This document shows, in pieces, positions 48,904 to 57,553 of a stretch of DNA of 64,000 bases. Below the pieces are notes generated by a model, which did not search any database, was not told the origin of the DNA, and saw only the letters and a program-made list of their open reading frames with translations. The position numbers and the translations under genes are program-made. This stretch comes from Pseudooceanicola endophyticus (GTDB lineage: Bacteria; Pseudomonadota; Alphaproteobacteria; Rhodobacterales; Rhodobacteraceae), in NCBI RefSeq assembly GCF_018760365.1, contig NZ_JAHIAB010000010.1:62001-126000 (forward strand), given 5' to 3'. Position 1 is the first letter of the stretch. Each line of letters begins with the position of its first letter.

Positions 48904-48976
48904 AGGGGGGCGCTGCCCCCGCCGGTGCTGCGCACCGCCTCCCCCGGGATATTTCCCGCCAGATGATGAAGAGCCG
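48904..48976 (+). repeat. Dispersed palindromic repeat, class 2, complete copy
   Basis: Stem GGGGGCGCTGCCCCC, second stem GGTGC-TGC-GCACC, tail CTCCCCCGGGATATTTCCC then GCCAGATGATGAAGAGCCG. It ends at the cynS stop, between convergent genes. Confidence 0.8.
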
Positions 48977-48979
48977 CCC

Positions 48980-49447
48980 CTACCAGGCGTTGAACGACAG
49001 GTACTTGCCCGACATCTTCACCTCGACACGGTCGCCCTTCGGGTGCGGGATGCGGTTCACCTCCATGTCGAAGTCGATGGCCGACATGATGCCGTCGCCG
49101 AATTTCTCGTGGATCAGCGCCTTCAGGGTCGGCCCGTAGACTCCCACCACCTCGTAGAAGCGGTAGATGCAGGGATCGGTGGGCACGGCCTGGGTCCAGA
49201 TCTTGGTCGGGCTCTCGGTCAGGATCTCGACCGCCGCCTCTGGCAGGTCCAGCAGGGCCACCAGAGCCTGGGCCTTGCCGAGCGGCATGGCGTTCATCCC
49301 CATGGCGCAGGAATGGGTCCAGACCGGCGACATGCCGATCGCCTCGGCGATGCCCTCCCAGCTGCGCTTGCTGCGGCGCCGGGCCGACAGGATCAGTGCC
49401 GTCACATCCTCCCGGGTCAGATCCTCGGGGTTGGGAATGTCCTTCAT
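48980..49447 (-). CDS. cynS: Cyanate hydratase (cyanase)
   Basis: This 155-residue enzyme decomposes cyanate with bicarbonate to ammonia and CO2, detoxifying cyanate and releasing nitrogen. The N-terminal domain is helical (LTREDVTALILSARRRSKRSWEGIAEAIGMSP). The catalytic part has RFYEVVGVYGPTLKALI (R and E of the triad) and FGDGIMSAIDFDM (Ser). The family length is exact. AGGAGG precedes the ATG. It lies 22 bp after the kinase gene on the same strand. Confidence 0.98.
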   Translation of the reverse strand: MKDIPNPEDLTREDVTALILSARRRSKRSWEGIAEAIGMSPVWTHSCAMGMNAMPLGKAQALVALLDLPEAAVEILTESPTKIWTQAVPTDPCIYRFYEVVGVYGPTLKALIHEKFGDGIMSAIDFDMEVNRIPHPKGDRVEVKMSGKYLSFNAW

Positions 49448-49468
49448 CTTTCGTCCTCCTGTGAATGA

Positions 49469-51205
49469 TCAGCCCTGCTGCAGCCGTGCCAGAAGCACGA
49501 CCACCAGAAGGGCCAGCAGGGCCGAGACGGCCTGCCAGAAACGCACCGGATTGCGGGCCGCCAGCGGCACCGGATGCGCCGCCCGGAAGGCGCGCCCCGG
49601 CGCCCTGAGCGCGGAATCGAATTCCGACAGCGTCGCGAAGCGCCGCGCCGGATCGGGATGGGTGGCCCGGCGCAGCGCATCGTCGAGCCAGGGCGGCACC
49701 CCGGGGGCGCGTTCGCGCGCCGAGCGGTAGACCAGGCGCGCCGCATCGCGCCGGCTGCGCAGTCTTGCGACCCGCGCGCCATAGGGCAGACGGCCCGTCA
49801 GCATCTCGTAGGCGATCACCCCGAGCGAGAAGAGATCGGCCTGCGAGCCGGCCGGATCGCCGAGGAAATATTCCGGGGCGCTGTATTGCAGCGTGCCCAG
49901 CACCGGCGCCGGCGCCGGGGTCCGCATTTCTTCCAGTCCGGCGACCCGGGCAGCGCCGAGGTCGATGATCGTCACCGTGCCAGCGGCGTCGATCATGATG
50001 TTCTCGGGGCGCAGGTCCTGGTGCAGCACCTGGCGGCGGTGCAGCGCCCGCAGCCCCTTCAGCAGCTGCCCGATGATGTCGCGCAGCTGCGCCAGTGTCG
50101 GCGCCGGATGATCCGTCATCCACTGGCGCAGGGTCTGCCCCTCCAGGTATTCGCCAACGAGGTAGAGCGCGCTGCGCCGCTCGGGCGCGGGGGCGGCGGC
50201 CAGCACATGGGGCGAGGAGACCCGCCGGGCGATCCATTCCTCGGCCAGGAACTGGCGCAGCAGCAGCGGGTCCTCATGCAGCTCCGCCGAGGGCACTTTC
50301 AGCGTCACCCGCTGCCCGCTGGGCGCCTGCGCCAGCCAGATCCGCGAGCGGTGGCTTTCGTGCATAAGCCGCAGCAGCTGGAAGCCGTCAAGCACCGCCC
50401 CCGGCGCCAGGGCGGAGGGCAGCGGCAGCTGGCGGGCTTCCTCGAACAGGGTGGCATCGTCGGGATCGGGCAGCGCCTCGATCCGCAGGATCTGCAGCGT
50501 AAGGTTGTCGGTGGCGCCCCGCGCCTTCACCGCCTCCAGGATCAGGTCCACGGCAGCCTGCAGATCACCGGCCTCGCGCAGGGCGCGGGCCACCAGCGGC
50601 CCGTCCCAGTGCCCGTGCACCCCGTCGGTGCTGAGCAGGAAGACATCGCCCACCGCCAGCGGCAGCGTCTGAAAGCCGGTCTCGGCGCGCGGGTTCAGCC
50701 CCATGGCCCGGTCCAGCACCACCGCGCCCGAGGAAAGCCGGCGCTGGTGATCGACGGTCAGCGGCTCGATGCTTTCGCCCGAAAGGCGGCTGACGCGGCT
50801 GTCGCCCAGATGCAGGACATGCGCCTGCCGCCCCTTCAGCACCAGCGCCGCCAGGGTGCAGACCGCGCCCTGCTCCAGCTCTTCGCCCGCGGTCTGGGCA
50901 TGCAGCCAGGCATTGCCCGCCTGCACCACCGCCTCTAGCGATCGGGCGACCGACCAGGCGTCGGGGGTGCAGGGGTAATCTTCCAGCAGGGCGCGCACCG
51001 TCGTCTCGGCGGCCATGCGCCCGCGGGCAGAGGTCGAAATCCCGTCGGCCACCGCCGCCACCACGCCCTTCAGCGTCAGCAGCGGGCCATCGGGAAGGCG
51101 CAGGCCCAGGAAATCCTGGTTCTCCGCCTTGCGGCCCGGATCGGTGCCCTGCCCGACCGAGACGGTCAGACGTGCAGGCGATGTCTGGGGGGTATCCCGT
51201 GGCAT
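49469..51205 (-). CDS. Bifunctional PP2C phosphatase-Ser/Thr kinase, membrane anchored
   Basis: This 578-residue fusion has a PP2C phosphatase at about 10-240, with KAENQDFLG, VVAAVADGIST, LHLGDSRVSRL, LLSTDGVHGHW and RGATDNLTLQ supplying the metal-site Asp residues. An eukaryotic-like kinase spans about 270-540: VTLKVPSAE (Lys), HQDLRPENIMID (catalytic loop, HRD as HQD), IIDLGAARV (DFG as DLG), LGTLQYSAPEYFLG and SLGVIAYEMLTGRLPYG. One TM helix at the C-terminus (about 555-575) anchors the kinase to the membrane. It is flanked by the FNT channel and cynS, so it may regulate one of them. Confidence 0.93.
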   Translation of the reverse strand: MPRDTPQTSPARLTVSVGQGTDPGRKAENQDFLGLRLPDGPLLTLKGVVAAVADGISTSARGRMAAETTVRALLEDYPCTPDAWSVARSLEAVVQAGNAWLHAQTAGEELEQGAVCTLAALVLKGRQAHVLHLGDSRVSRLSGESIEPLTVDHQRRLSSGAVVLDRAMGLNPRAETGFQTLPLAVGDVFLLSTDGVHGHWDGPLVARALREAGDLQAAVDLILEAVKARGATDNLTLQILRIEALPDPDDATLFEEARQLPLPSALAPGAVLDGFQLLRLMHESHRSRIWLAQAPSGQRVTLKVPSAELHEDPLLLRQFLAEEWIARRVSSPHVLAAAPAPERRSALYLVGEYLEGQTLRQWMTDHPAPTLAQLRDIIGQLLKGLRALHRRQVLHQDLRPENIMIDAAGTVTIIDLGAARVAGLEEMRTPAPAPVLGTLQYSAPEYFLGDPAGSQADLFSLGVIAYEMLTGRLPYGARVARLRSRRDAARLVYRSARERAPGVPPWLDDALRRATHPDPARRFATLSEFDSALRAPGRAFRAAHPVPLAARNPVRFWQAVSALLALLVVVLLARLQQG

Positions 51206-51268
51206 GGCGATCCGGATGGCGGAAGGAAAAGGTGGCCCCGCAGGATGCGGGGCCACGGAGCGGGGCGA

Positions 51269-52111
51269 TTACTCGGCAGCCATCGGCGCGCGGGTCTCGT
51301 CCGCGGGCTTGCGCGAGGGGCCGGACTTGTAATGGGTGGCGTAGATCATGCCGCCCACGAAGGTCAGGCCGCCGACGAGGTTGCCCAGAACCACCGGGAT
51401 CTCGTTGTAAAGGAAGTAGTCGGCCCAGGTGAACTGACCGCCCAGGATGATGCCCGAGGGGAACAGGAACATGTTCACGATGGAATGTTCGAAGCCCAGG
51501 TAGAAGAAGACCAGGATCGGCATCCACATCGCCATGATCTTGCCCGAGACCGAGGTCGACATCATCGCCGCGACCACCCCGGTCGAGACCATCCAGTTGC
51601 ACATCACGGCGCGGATGAAGACGGTCAGCAGCCCGGCCCCGCCGGCGGCGGCATAGCCCAGGGTGCGCGCCTCGCCGATCTTGCCGATCTTCTGGCCGAT
51701 GGCATTGGGTTCCTGGCTGAAGCCCATGGTGAAGATGATCGCCATGAAGATCGCCACCGTCATGGCGCCGGCGAAGTTGCCGCAGAACACCAGGCCCCAG
51801 TTGCGCAGCACGCCGCCCCAGGTGCAGCCCGGGCGTTTCGCGATCACCGCCAGCGGCGCCAGGGTGAAGACGCCGGTCAGCAGGTCGAAGCCCAGCAGGT
51901 AGAGCATGCAGAAGCCGACCGGGAACAGCAGCGCGCCGACCAGCGGCTGGCCGGTGTTGACGGTGATGGTGATCGCGAAGGCGGCGGCCAGCGCCAGGAT
52001 CGCGCCCGCCATGTAGGCGCGGATCAGCGTATCGCGGGTGGACATGAAGATCTTGGATTCACCGGCCTCGATCATCTTGGCGGCGAACTCCTTCGGAGTG
52101 ACATAGGCCAT
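51269..52111 (-). CDS. Formate/nitrite (FNT) family channel
   Basis: This 280-residue protein has about six TM helices and is of the FocA/NirC type: YVTPKEFAAKMIEAGESK, RAYMAGAILALAAAFAI, LVGALLFPVGFCMLYLLGFDLLTGVF, RAVMCNWMVSTGVVAAMMSTSVSGKIMAMWMPILVF and GFEHSIVNMFLFP with the pore His. Such pentamers pass formate, nitrite or hydrosulfide. Its neighbours (kinase/phosphatase, cynS, cysG) favour nitrite. The C-terminus carries Ser and Thr (HYKSGPSRKPADETRAP), possible kinase targets. It is probably the first gene of the operon with the kinase and cynS. Confidence 0.92.
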   Translation of the reverse strand: MAYVTPKEFAAKMIEAGESKIFMSTRDTLIRAYMAGAILALAAAFAITITVNTGQPLVGALLFPVGFCMLYLLGFDLLTGVFTLAPLAVIAKRPGCTWGGVLRNWGLVFCGNFAGAMTVAIFMAIIFTMGFSQEPNAIGQKIGKIGEARTLGYAAAGGAGLLTVFIRAVMCNWMVSTGVVAAMMSTSVSGKIMAMWMPILVFFYLGFEHSIVNMFLFPSGIILGGQFTWADYFLYNEIPVVLGNLVGGLTFVGGMIYATHYKSGPSRKPADETRAPMAAE

Positions 52112-52610
52112 TTGGTTTCCCTTCTGGTGTTGGTCCAGCCTGATGTTTCAGGCGTTCGTCGATGTGGCAGCGCAGCCCGTGGCCGGGCGGCACCGAAGCC
52201 GGCCGGGGCCGGTCGTGGATGACGGAAAGAAAAGGCCGCAGCCCCGCCTTCCGGCAGGCGCCTCGGGGGGAGGCGCGGTTTCCAGTCGGGATCACGGAGA
52301 GAGAGGCACGCCGCTTTCCCACGCCGGACCCTTCGGGGGGCCGGGCGAAGTCGCAGCGCCATTGCTGCCGCCCCGGATCGGGGCACTTGACGGAAAGCCG
52401 CGCCATTGCGGCGGAACAGGGGCGACGCCTGTGGCCGGTCGCTCCTGTATTCTTCAATACCCGGGAATGTATTTATCGGGCAGAAAAATGTCCCGGCAGA
52501 GCGGGATTTCCGCCTTGCAGACCGAAAATGGTCACAGAATGGTCAGTTTCGGACCCGCAGCCACCGGAATGCCCGGGAATTCAGCCATGCCGAATGACGC
52601 TGGGGCAGGA
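52112..52610. other. Long leader/intergenic region upstream of the FNT operon
   Basis: About 500 bp without a convincing gene. It holds two direct near-repeats (52211-52239 and 52284-52313, sharing GTCG, GGAT, ACGGA, AGA and AGGC) around a GC-rich hairpin (GGCGCCT / AGGCGC), and GCGCCATTGC twice (52356 and 52400). AT-rich arms GTATT-4 nt-AATAC-8 nt-GTATT lie at 52447-52473. The rest is ordinary GC-rich sequence. It is probably a regulated promoter and mRNA leader. Confidence 0.5.
52447..52473. promoter_or_regulatory. Overlapping inverted repeats GTATT/AATAC upstream of FNT operon
   Basis: Arms GTATT (52447), AATAC (52456) and GTATT (52469) give two overlapping palindromes in an AT-rich pocket. 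CCTGTATT here (52444-52451) recurs inverted at 53095-53102, upstream of the Rrf2 gene. It may be a site for that regulator. Confidence 0.35.
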
Positions 52611-53063
52611 TCAGGGATTCGGCACCGGCGTGCGGGCGTTTTCTCCGGCGCCCAGAAGCACCGTCAGGGTGGCGGGATGGGCGCCCACCGCATCGGCGAC
52701 GCTGAACCGGTCAAGGGTGGCATAGAAGCTGCGCTTGGCCTCGGCTAGCACCCGCACCACGCCGCAGGCGCCCAGCAGGATGCAGGTGGAACAATCCACC
52801 ATCTGGCTATCGCCCTCCATGTGGCGCACCACCGCGCCCAGATGCACCTGGTCGGCCGGGCGCGCCAGGCTGACGCCGCCGCGCCGGCCCCGGGTGCTGG
52901 ACAGGAACCCGCCGTCCACCAGCTGGTTGACCACCTTCATCAGGTTGCTTTGCGACAGGTCATGGGCGCGCACGATTTCGGAAATCGGAACCTGCCGGCC
53001 CTGATGCGCCCCCAGGTACAGGCACACCCGCACCGCGTAATCCGAAAATTTGGACAATTTCAT
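52611..53063 (-). CDS. Rrf2 family regulator (NsrR-like)
   Basis: This 150-residue winged-helix regulator begins MKLSKFSDYAVRVCLYLGAH, as in NsrR. The Cys motif in MVDCSTCILLGACGV (C-x2-C-x5-C) can hold an iron-sulfur cluster, as in nitric-oxide-sensing NsrR or iron-sulfur-sensing relatives. The ATG at 53063 was preferred because the in-frame upstream residues do not match the family. Location next to FNT, cyanase and cysG suggests it senses nitrogen oxide stress, but the sensed signal is inference. Confidence 0.9.
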   Translation of the reverse strand: MKLSKFSDYAVRVCLYLGAHQGRQVPISEIVRAHDLSQSNLMKVVNQLVDGGFLSSTRGRRGGVSLARPADQVHLGAVVRHMEGDSQMVDCSTCILLGACGVVRVLAEAKRSFYATLDRFSVADAVGAHPATLTVLLGAGENARTPVPNP

Positions 53064-53198
53064 GTCGGAGCCTGCACGAAAATTCTGCGTTTCCAATACA
53101 GGGTAGAAGACCCCATGGCTGCGACTCAAGCCATGAGGTCATGATAGAGGAGCGTTTTCGCCCTTTGCGGATGCAGACCCGGGTGTGGGATCCTGCAT

Positions 53199-54584
53199 TC
53201 AGACGGCGGATACCCGATTGTGTACATTCCGGGCAACATGGTCTTTCGAATAACGCAACAGAAGGATCGCCGGGCTCTTCACCCCTGCCCCCGCGAGGCT
53301 CTGTGCCAGCCCGTCCAGCCGGGTCGAAAGGCAGCGCTGCGATTCGGTCGAGGCCGAGGCCACCACGTCCACCGGGCAATCCCCCGGCACCCCGGACGCC
53401 AGCAGCGTGGCCTCGATCTGGGGGGCCTTCTCGACGGCCATGTAGAAGGCCATGGCGGTGCCGGGACGCGCCAGCGGCTGCCAGTCGGGGACCGCATCGC
53501 CGGGACGGCACATGCCGGTGGTGATGACGAAACTGTCGGTCTCTCCGCGCTCGGTCAGCGGGCGGGTCAGGGCAGCGGCGGCGGCCGAGGCGGCGGTGAT
53601 GCCCGGCACGATCTCGACCTCCACTCCGGCGGCGCGGGCAGCGGCGATCTCCTCGGCGGCGCGGCCGAAGATCGACGGATCGCCGGATTTCAGCCGCACC
53701 ACGCGACGCCCCTTCGCGGCCTCGGCCACGATCAGCGCGTCGATGCGCTCCTGCGGCCAGGCGCAGGCGCCGACCTCCTTGCCGACATAGACGCGGTCGG
53801 CGTCGCGGCGGGCAAGCTCCAGCACCTCGGGATCGACGAGGCGGTCGTAGAAGATCACGTCGGCCTCCTGCAGGCGGCGCACGGCGCGCAGGGTCAGCAG
53901 GTCACGCGCCCCCGGCCCGGCCCCGACCAGAGAGATCCGGCCCACCGCCTGCGGCGCGCGCCCCTCGGCGATGGCCTGTTTCAGCAGGTCGGCGGCGGCA
54001 TGTTCATCGCCCTGGCGGTGCTTCGCAAAGGCCTCTCCGGCAAAGACCCATTCCCAGAAGCCGCGCCGCGCCGCAGGGGCAATCCTTTCGGCCACCGCAT
54101 CGCGCAGACGCCCCGCCAGCGCCGCGAAGGCCCCAAGGCGGGGATGCAGCAGGGTCTCCACCTCGGTCTTGATGGCGCGGCCCAGCACCGGGGCGGTGCC
54201 CTCGGTGCCGATCGCCACGACCACCGGATCGCGGTCCACGATGGACGGCGTGAAGGCATCGCAATGCTCGGGACGGTCGACGATGTTGACCACCGCGCCC
54301 TTCGCACGGGCCATGGCGGCCAGCGCCAGCTCCTCGGCCTCATCCCCGGTGGCGATGAAGCTCAGGATGCAGTTGTCGAACAGCTCGGGCGTGGCCTCTT
54401 GCACCTGGCGGGCGCGGCCCGCGTGCACCAGCCCCTCAAGCTCCGGATCGAGGGTCTGCGCGCACAGCACGATCTCGGCCTCGGTCTTCAGGATCAGGCG
54501 GGTCTTGCGCGCGGCCTCGGCCCCGCCGCCGCAGATCACGACACGGCGGCCAGCCATCGAAAGAAACATCGGGAAGGTCTTCAT
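53199..54584 (-). CDS. cysG: Siroheme synthase (trifunctional CysG)
   Basis: This 461-residue enzyme makes siroheme from uroporphyrinogen III. The N-terminal precorrin-2 dehydrogenase/ferrochelatase part (about 1-205) has FLSMAGRRVVICGGGAEAARK and NIVDRPEHCDAFTPSIV. The C-terminal SAM methyltransferase (about 215-461) has ISLVGAGPGARDLLTLRAVRRL, ADVIFYDRLVD, and RLKSGDPSIFGRAAEE. Siroheme serves nitrite and sulfite reductases, fitting the neighbouring FNT channel. The ATG at 54584 follows GGAGATCC. A perfect 6-bp-arm palindrome lies 131 bp upstream. Confidence 0.96.
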   Translation of the reverse strand: MKTFPMFLSMAGRRVVICGGGAEAARKTRLILKTEAEIVLCAQTLDPELEGLVHAGRARQVQEATPELFDNCILSFIATGDEAEELALAAMARAKGAVVNIVDRPEHCDAFTPSIVDRDPVVVAIGTEGTAPVLGRAIKTEVETLLHPRLGAFAALAGRLRDAVAERIAPAARRGFWEWVFAGEAFAKHRQGDEHAAADLLKQAIAEGRAPQAVGRISLVGAGPGARDLLTLRAVRRLQEADVIFYDRLVDPEVLELARRDADRVYVGKEVGACAWPQERIDALIVAEAAKGRRVVRLKSGDPSIFGRAAEEIAAARAAGVEVEIVPGITAASAAAAALTRPLTERGETDSFVITTGMCRPGDAVPDWQPLARPGTAMAFYMAVEKAPQIEATLLASGVPGDCPVDVVASASTESQRCLSTRLDGLAQSLAGAGVKSPAILLLRYSKDHVARNVHNRVSAV

Positions 54585-54714
54585 CGGGGGATCTCCGGCA
54601 GGAAGAAAACGAAAAAGGGCCGCTGACCTTCGCAGTGTCGCGAAGAGCCGAGCCGCCTTGCTCTGGTTTTCCCAGTCGTCGGGAGGGGGTCCGGGCGCCG
54701 TTGCCGGGGACTTG

Positions 54715-54730
54715 CCGTCAAGTATGACGG
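54715..54730. promoter_or_regulatory. Palindrome upstream of cysG
   Basis: CCGTCA-AGTA-TGACGG, two perfect 6-bp arms, in the 198-bp gap between trkH and cysG. It is a candidate operator or short hairpin. The bound factor is unknown. Confidence 0.35.
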
Positions 54731-54782
54731 AATCAGCGGGCACCGCGCAAGGATTTTCCCCCGCGGCGCCCGGTTTCGCGCG

Positions 54783-56294
54783 TCAGGCGCGCCAGAAACG
54801 CACGGTCAGCATCGCGTAGACCACCATCAGCTCAAGCCGGCCGACCAGCATCCCGACCGACAGGATCCATTTCGCCGGATCGTTCAGCGTGCTGAAGTTG
54901 CCTGCCGGGCCGATGATGTCGCCCAGCCCCGGGCCGATGTTGGCCAGCGCCGTTGCCGCCCCCGAGATCGCGGTGACGAAATCCAGCCGCGTCAGCGCCA
55001 GCGCCACCGCGAAGACCCCGACCGAGACGACGAAGAACACGAAGAAGGAGATGACGGAGCCCAGCACCTCTTCGCTCAGCGGGCGGCCATCGTAGCGCGG
55101 CACCACGACGGCGTGGGGGGCATGGATCGCCCGGATCCGCGCCCGGATGCAGGCGAACAGGATCTGGTAGCGGAAGATCTTGACCGAGCACGCGGTGGAG
55201 CCCGCGCAGCCGCCGATCAGCCCGACGAAGAAGAAGATGGTGACCAGGAAGGGCCCCCATTTCATGTAATCGACGGAGGCATAGCCCGTCCCCGAGATCA
55301 CCGAGACGATGTTGAACAGGCTTTCGCGCAGCGCCTGTTCCCAGTGATGCGGGAACAGCATCACCAGCGCCACGGAGGAGACCAGCGTCAGCGTGCCGAT
55401 CACCCACAGGAAGCCGCGCACCTGGGTGTCCTGGAACACCGCCCGGCGGTTGCCGTTCAGCAGCTGCACGTAACGCACGAAGGGCAGCGCCGCGAGGATC
55501 ATGTAGGCCGAGGCGGCATATTCCATCTTGCCGGAAAACGCGCCAAAACTGGCATCATGGGTGGAAAAGCCCCCGGTGCTGATCGTCGTCAGCGCATGGA
55601 CGCAGGCGTCGAAGGCCCCCATGCCAAGCGCCAGGTAGGTCAGCATGCAGGCCACCGTCAGCCCGACGTAGATGACCGAGATCTGCCCTGCGATGGCGGT
55701 GGCGCGGGGCAGGATCTTGCCCATCGTCTCGAAGGCTTCGGACTTGAAAACCTGCATACCGCCGACCCGCAGCTCGGGCAGGAAGACCATGGCGACGACG
55801 ATGATCCCGATGCCGCCCAGCCATTGCAGGATGCCGCGCCACAGCAGCAGGCCGCGCGGCAGCGCATCCAGCCCGGTGAAGACGGTCGAGCCGGTGGTGG
55901 TCATGCCCGACATCGCCTCGAAATAGGCGTCGGTGAAGCTGGCGTCGGTGGCGCCGATCATGAAGGGGATGGCCCCGAACAGCGGCAGGATGATCCAGAC
56001 GCCCGAGGCCAGAAGGAAGGTCTGCTGAAGCGTCAGCCCCTCGCGGTTTCCGGTCTGGCAGGCCAGTGCCGTCAGAGCACCGACGAAGAAGGTCAGCAGG
56101 GCCGAGATCGCAAAGACATGCCCCTGCCCGCGACCGTCGATCAGATCGATGGCCATCGGCAGCAGCATGGTCAGCCCCAGCACCGCCACCAGCAGACCGA
56201 TGACATAGCCGATGGGGCGGATGTCGATCAGTTGCCGGCGCCGGGCCGGCGCGCGCAATCCGACGTAGGTGTCAGGCTGCAAGGGCCAGGCCAC
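54783..56294 (-). CDS. trkH: TrkH-type potassium uptake channel protein
   Basis: This about 503-residue ion-conducting subunit has the four pore-filter repeats [47 protein letters not shown] and [15 protein letters not shown] with hydrophobic helices. It partners TrkA for K+ uptake; no trkA gene is near. The start is uncertain: GTG at 56294 lies 4 bp after GAGGAG inside ureG, overlapping its end by 23 bp. A start nearer [18 protein letters not shown] would fit the family, but no ATG, GTG or good TTG exists there. Confidence 0.92.
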   Translation of the reverse strand: MAWPLQPDTYVGLRAPARRRQLIDIRPIGYVIGLLVAVLGLTMLLPMAIDLIDGRGQGHVFAISALLTFFVGALTALACQTGNREGLTLQQTFLLASGVWIILPLFGAIPFMIGATDASFTDAYFEAMSGMTTTGSTVFTGLDALPRGLLLWRGILQWLGGIGIIVVAMVFLPELRVGGMQVFKSEAFETMGKILPRATAIAGQISVIYVGLTVACMLTYLALGMGAFDACVHALTTISTGGFSTHDASFGAFSGKMEYAASAYMILAALPFVRYVQLLNGNRRAVFQDTQVRGFLWVIGTLTLVSSVALVMLFPHHWEQALRESLFNIVSVISGTGYASVDYMKWGPFLVTIFFFVGLIGGCAGSTACSVKIFRYQILFACIRARIRAIHAPHAVVVPRYDGRPLSEEVLGSVISFFVFFVVSVGVFAVALALTRLDFVTAISGAATALANIGPGLGDIIGPAGNFSTLNDPAKWILSVGMLVGRLELMVVYAMLTVRFWRA

Positions 56295-56898
56295 CGATCT
56301 CCTCGATCAGGGAGAGGACCTGGTCCAGCCCCTCTCCGGTCTTGAGATTGGTGAAGACGAAGGGCCGCGCGCCGCGCTGGATCTTCGCATCGCGCTCCAT
56401 GACCGAGAGGTCGGAGCCCACATAGGGCGCCAGGTCGATCTTGTTGATGACCAGGATGTCGGACTTGGTGATCGCCGGGCCACCCTTGCGGGGGATCTCT
56501 TCGCCGGCGGCGGTGTCGATGACGTAGATCGTCATGTCGACCAGTTCGGGAGAGAAGGTGGCCGACAGGTTGTCGCCGCCCGATTCCACCAGCACCACGT
56601 CCAGATCCGGGAAAGCCCTCACCAGATCGTCGATGGCTGCGAGGTTGATCGAGGCATCCTCGCGGATCGCGGTATGGGGGCAGCCGCCGGTTTCCACGCC
56701 GCGGATACGCTCGGAGGGCAGCACCTGCATGCGCACCAGCGCTTCGGCGTCCTCCTGGGTATAGATGTCGTTGGTCACCACCGCGACGGAAAGCCGGTCG
56801 CGCAGCGCGCGGCAGAGGTTCGCCGTCAGGGTCGTCTTGCCGGCGCCGACGGGGCCGCCGAGGCCGATGCGCAGCGGGCCATGGGGAGATTTGGTCAT
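56272..56898 (-). CDS. ureG: Urease accessory GTPase UreG
   Basis: This 208-residue SIMIBI GTPase drives nickel insertion into urease with UreE/F/D. Motifs: [15 protein letters not shown] (P-loop near 10-24), [10 protein letters not shown]-type [36 protein letters not shown], and the nickel-binding GGCPHT. It is 13 bp after ureF, and its 3' end overlaps trkH. Confidence 0.98.
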   Translation of the reverse strand: MTKSPHGPLRIGLGGPVGAGKTTLTANLCRALRDRLSVAVVTNDIYTQEDAEALVRMQVLPSERIRGVETGGCPHTAIREDASINLAAIDDLVRAFPDLDVVLVESGGDNLSATFSPELVDMTIYVIDTAAGEEIPRKGGPAITKSDILVINKIDLAPYVGSDLSVMERDAKIQRGARPFVFTNLKTGEGLDQVLSLIEEIGGLALAA

Positions 56899-56911
56899 GG
56901 ATGCCTCCTTC

Positions 56912-57553
56912 TCAGGACCGGAACAGCCGGGTCGTCAGGGTTTCCTGCCGCATGGCGGCAATGTCCGACAATAGCGCAGCCGATCCGAGGGCGTCGAGGT
57001 CTCCCGGTGCGGCATCCCGGGCGATCCGGTCACAGACGGGTTCAAGAGCATGCAGAAGGCGCTGCCCGTCGGTCTGGCCAAGCGGCACCAGACGGATCGC
57101 CGCCGAGGTCAGCGTGGCCGCAAAGGCCTGAAGGAACAGCGTCAGGGTCAGCGGCAGCGGCAGCCCGCAAAGCCGCGCGGCGCGGCCCAGGGCCACCGGA
57201 TAGGCCATGGCGGGCAGGTCGATGCCGTGGACGGCGGCGGTGGTGCGGGCAAAGGCCTCGCCCTGGGCAAGGGTTTCCAGCCGACGATTGGCCGAGGGGG
57301 CCAGCGCGGCAGCCAGATCGGCGATGTCGGGCAGGTCGGCGGGATCGGCATGGAAGGCGGCGGCCAGCAGGATCGCGTCGTTGTGGCCCGCCCCCTGCTC
57401 CAGCACGTCGCGGATCCAGGCGGTGGCGGTGGCGGCGTCCTGCACCAGCCCCTCAGCCACGGCAGCCTCGATCCCGTGGGAATAGGCGAAGCTGCCCACC
57501 GGATAGGCCGGGGACAGCCAGCGGTGCAGCGTCAGCGCCGGATCAGTGATCAT
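56912..57553 (-). CDS. ureF: Urease accessory protein UreF
   Basis: This 213-residue all-helical protein bridges UreG and UreD in the maturation complex: [29 protein letters not shown] near the N-terminus, [18 protein letters not shown], and a C-terminal [15 protein letters not shown]. The ATG at 57553 (or 57559) lies inside the end of ureE, overlapping by 11-17 bp, so translation is coupled. Confidence 0.95.
   Translation of the reverse strand: MITDPALTLHRWLSPAYPVGSFAYSHGIEAAVAEGLVQDAATATAWIRDVLEQGAGHNDAILLAAAFHADPADLPDIADLAAALAPSANRRLETLAQGEAFARTTAAVHGIDLPAMAYPVALGRAARLCGLPLPLTLTLFLQAFAATLTSAAIRLVPLGQTDGQRLLHALEPVCDRIARDAAPGDLDALGSAALLSDIAAMRQETLTTRLFRS

Noticed and set aside
52143-52748. 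Plus-strand open frames in the FNT upstream gap
   Set aside because: No domain, poor codon use, overlapping the Rrf2 gene in antisense.
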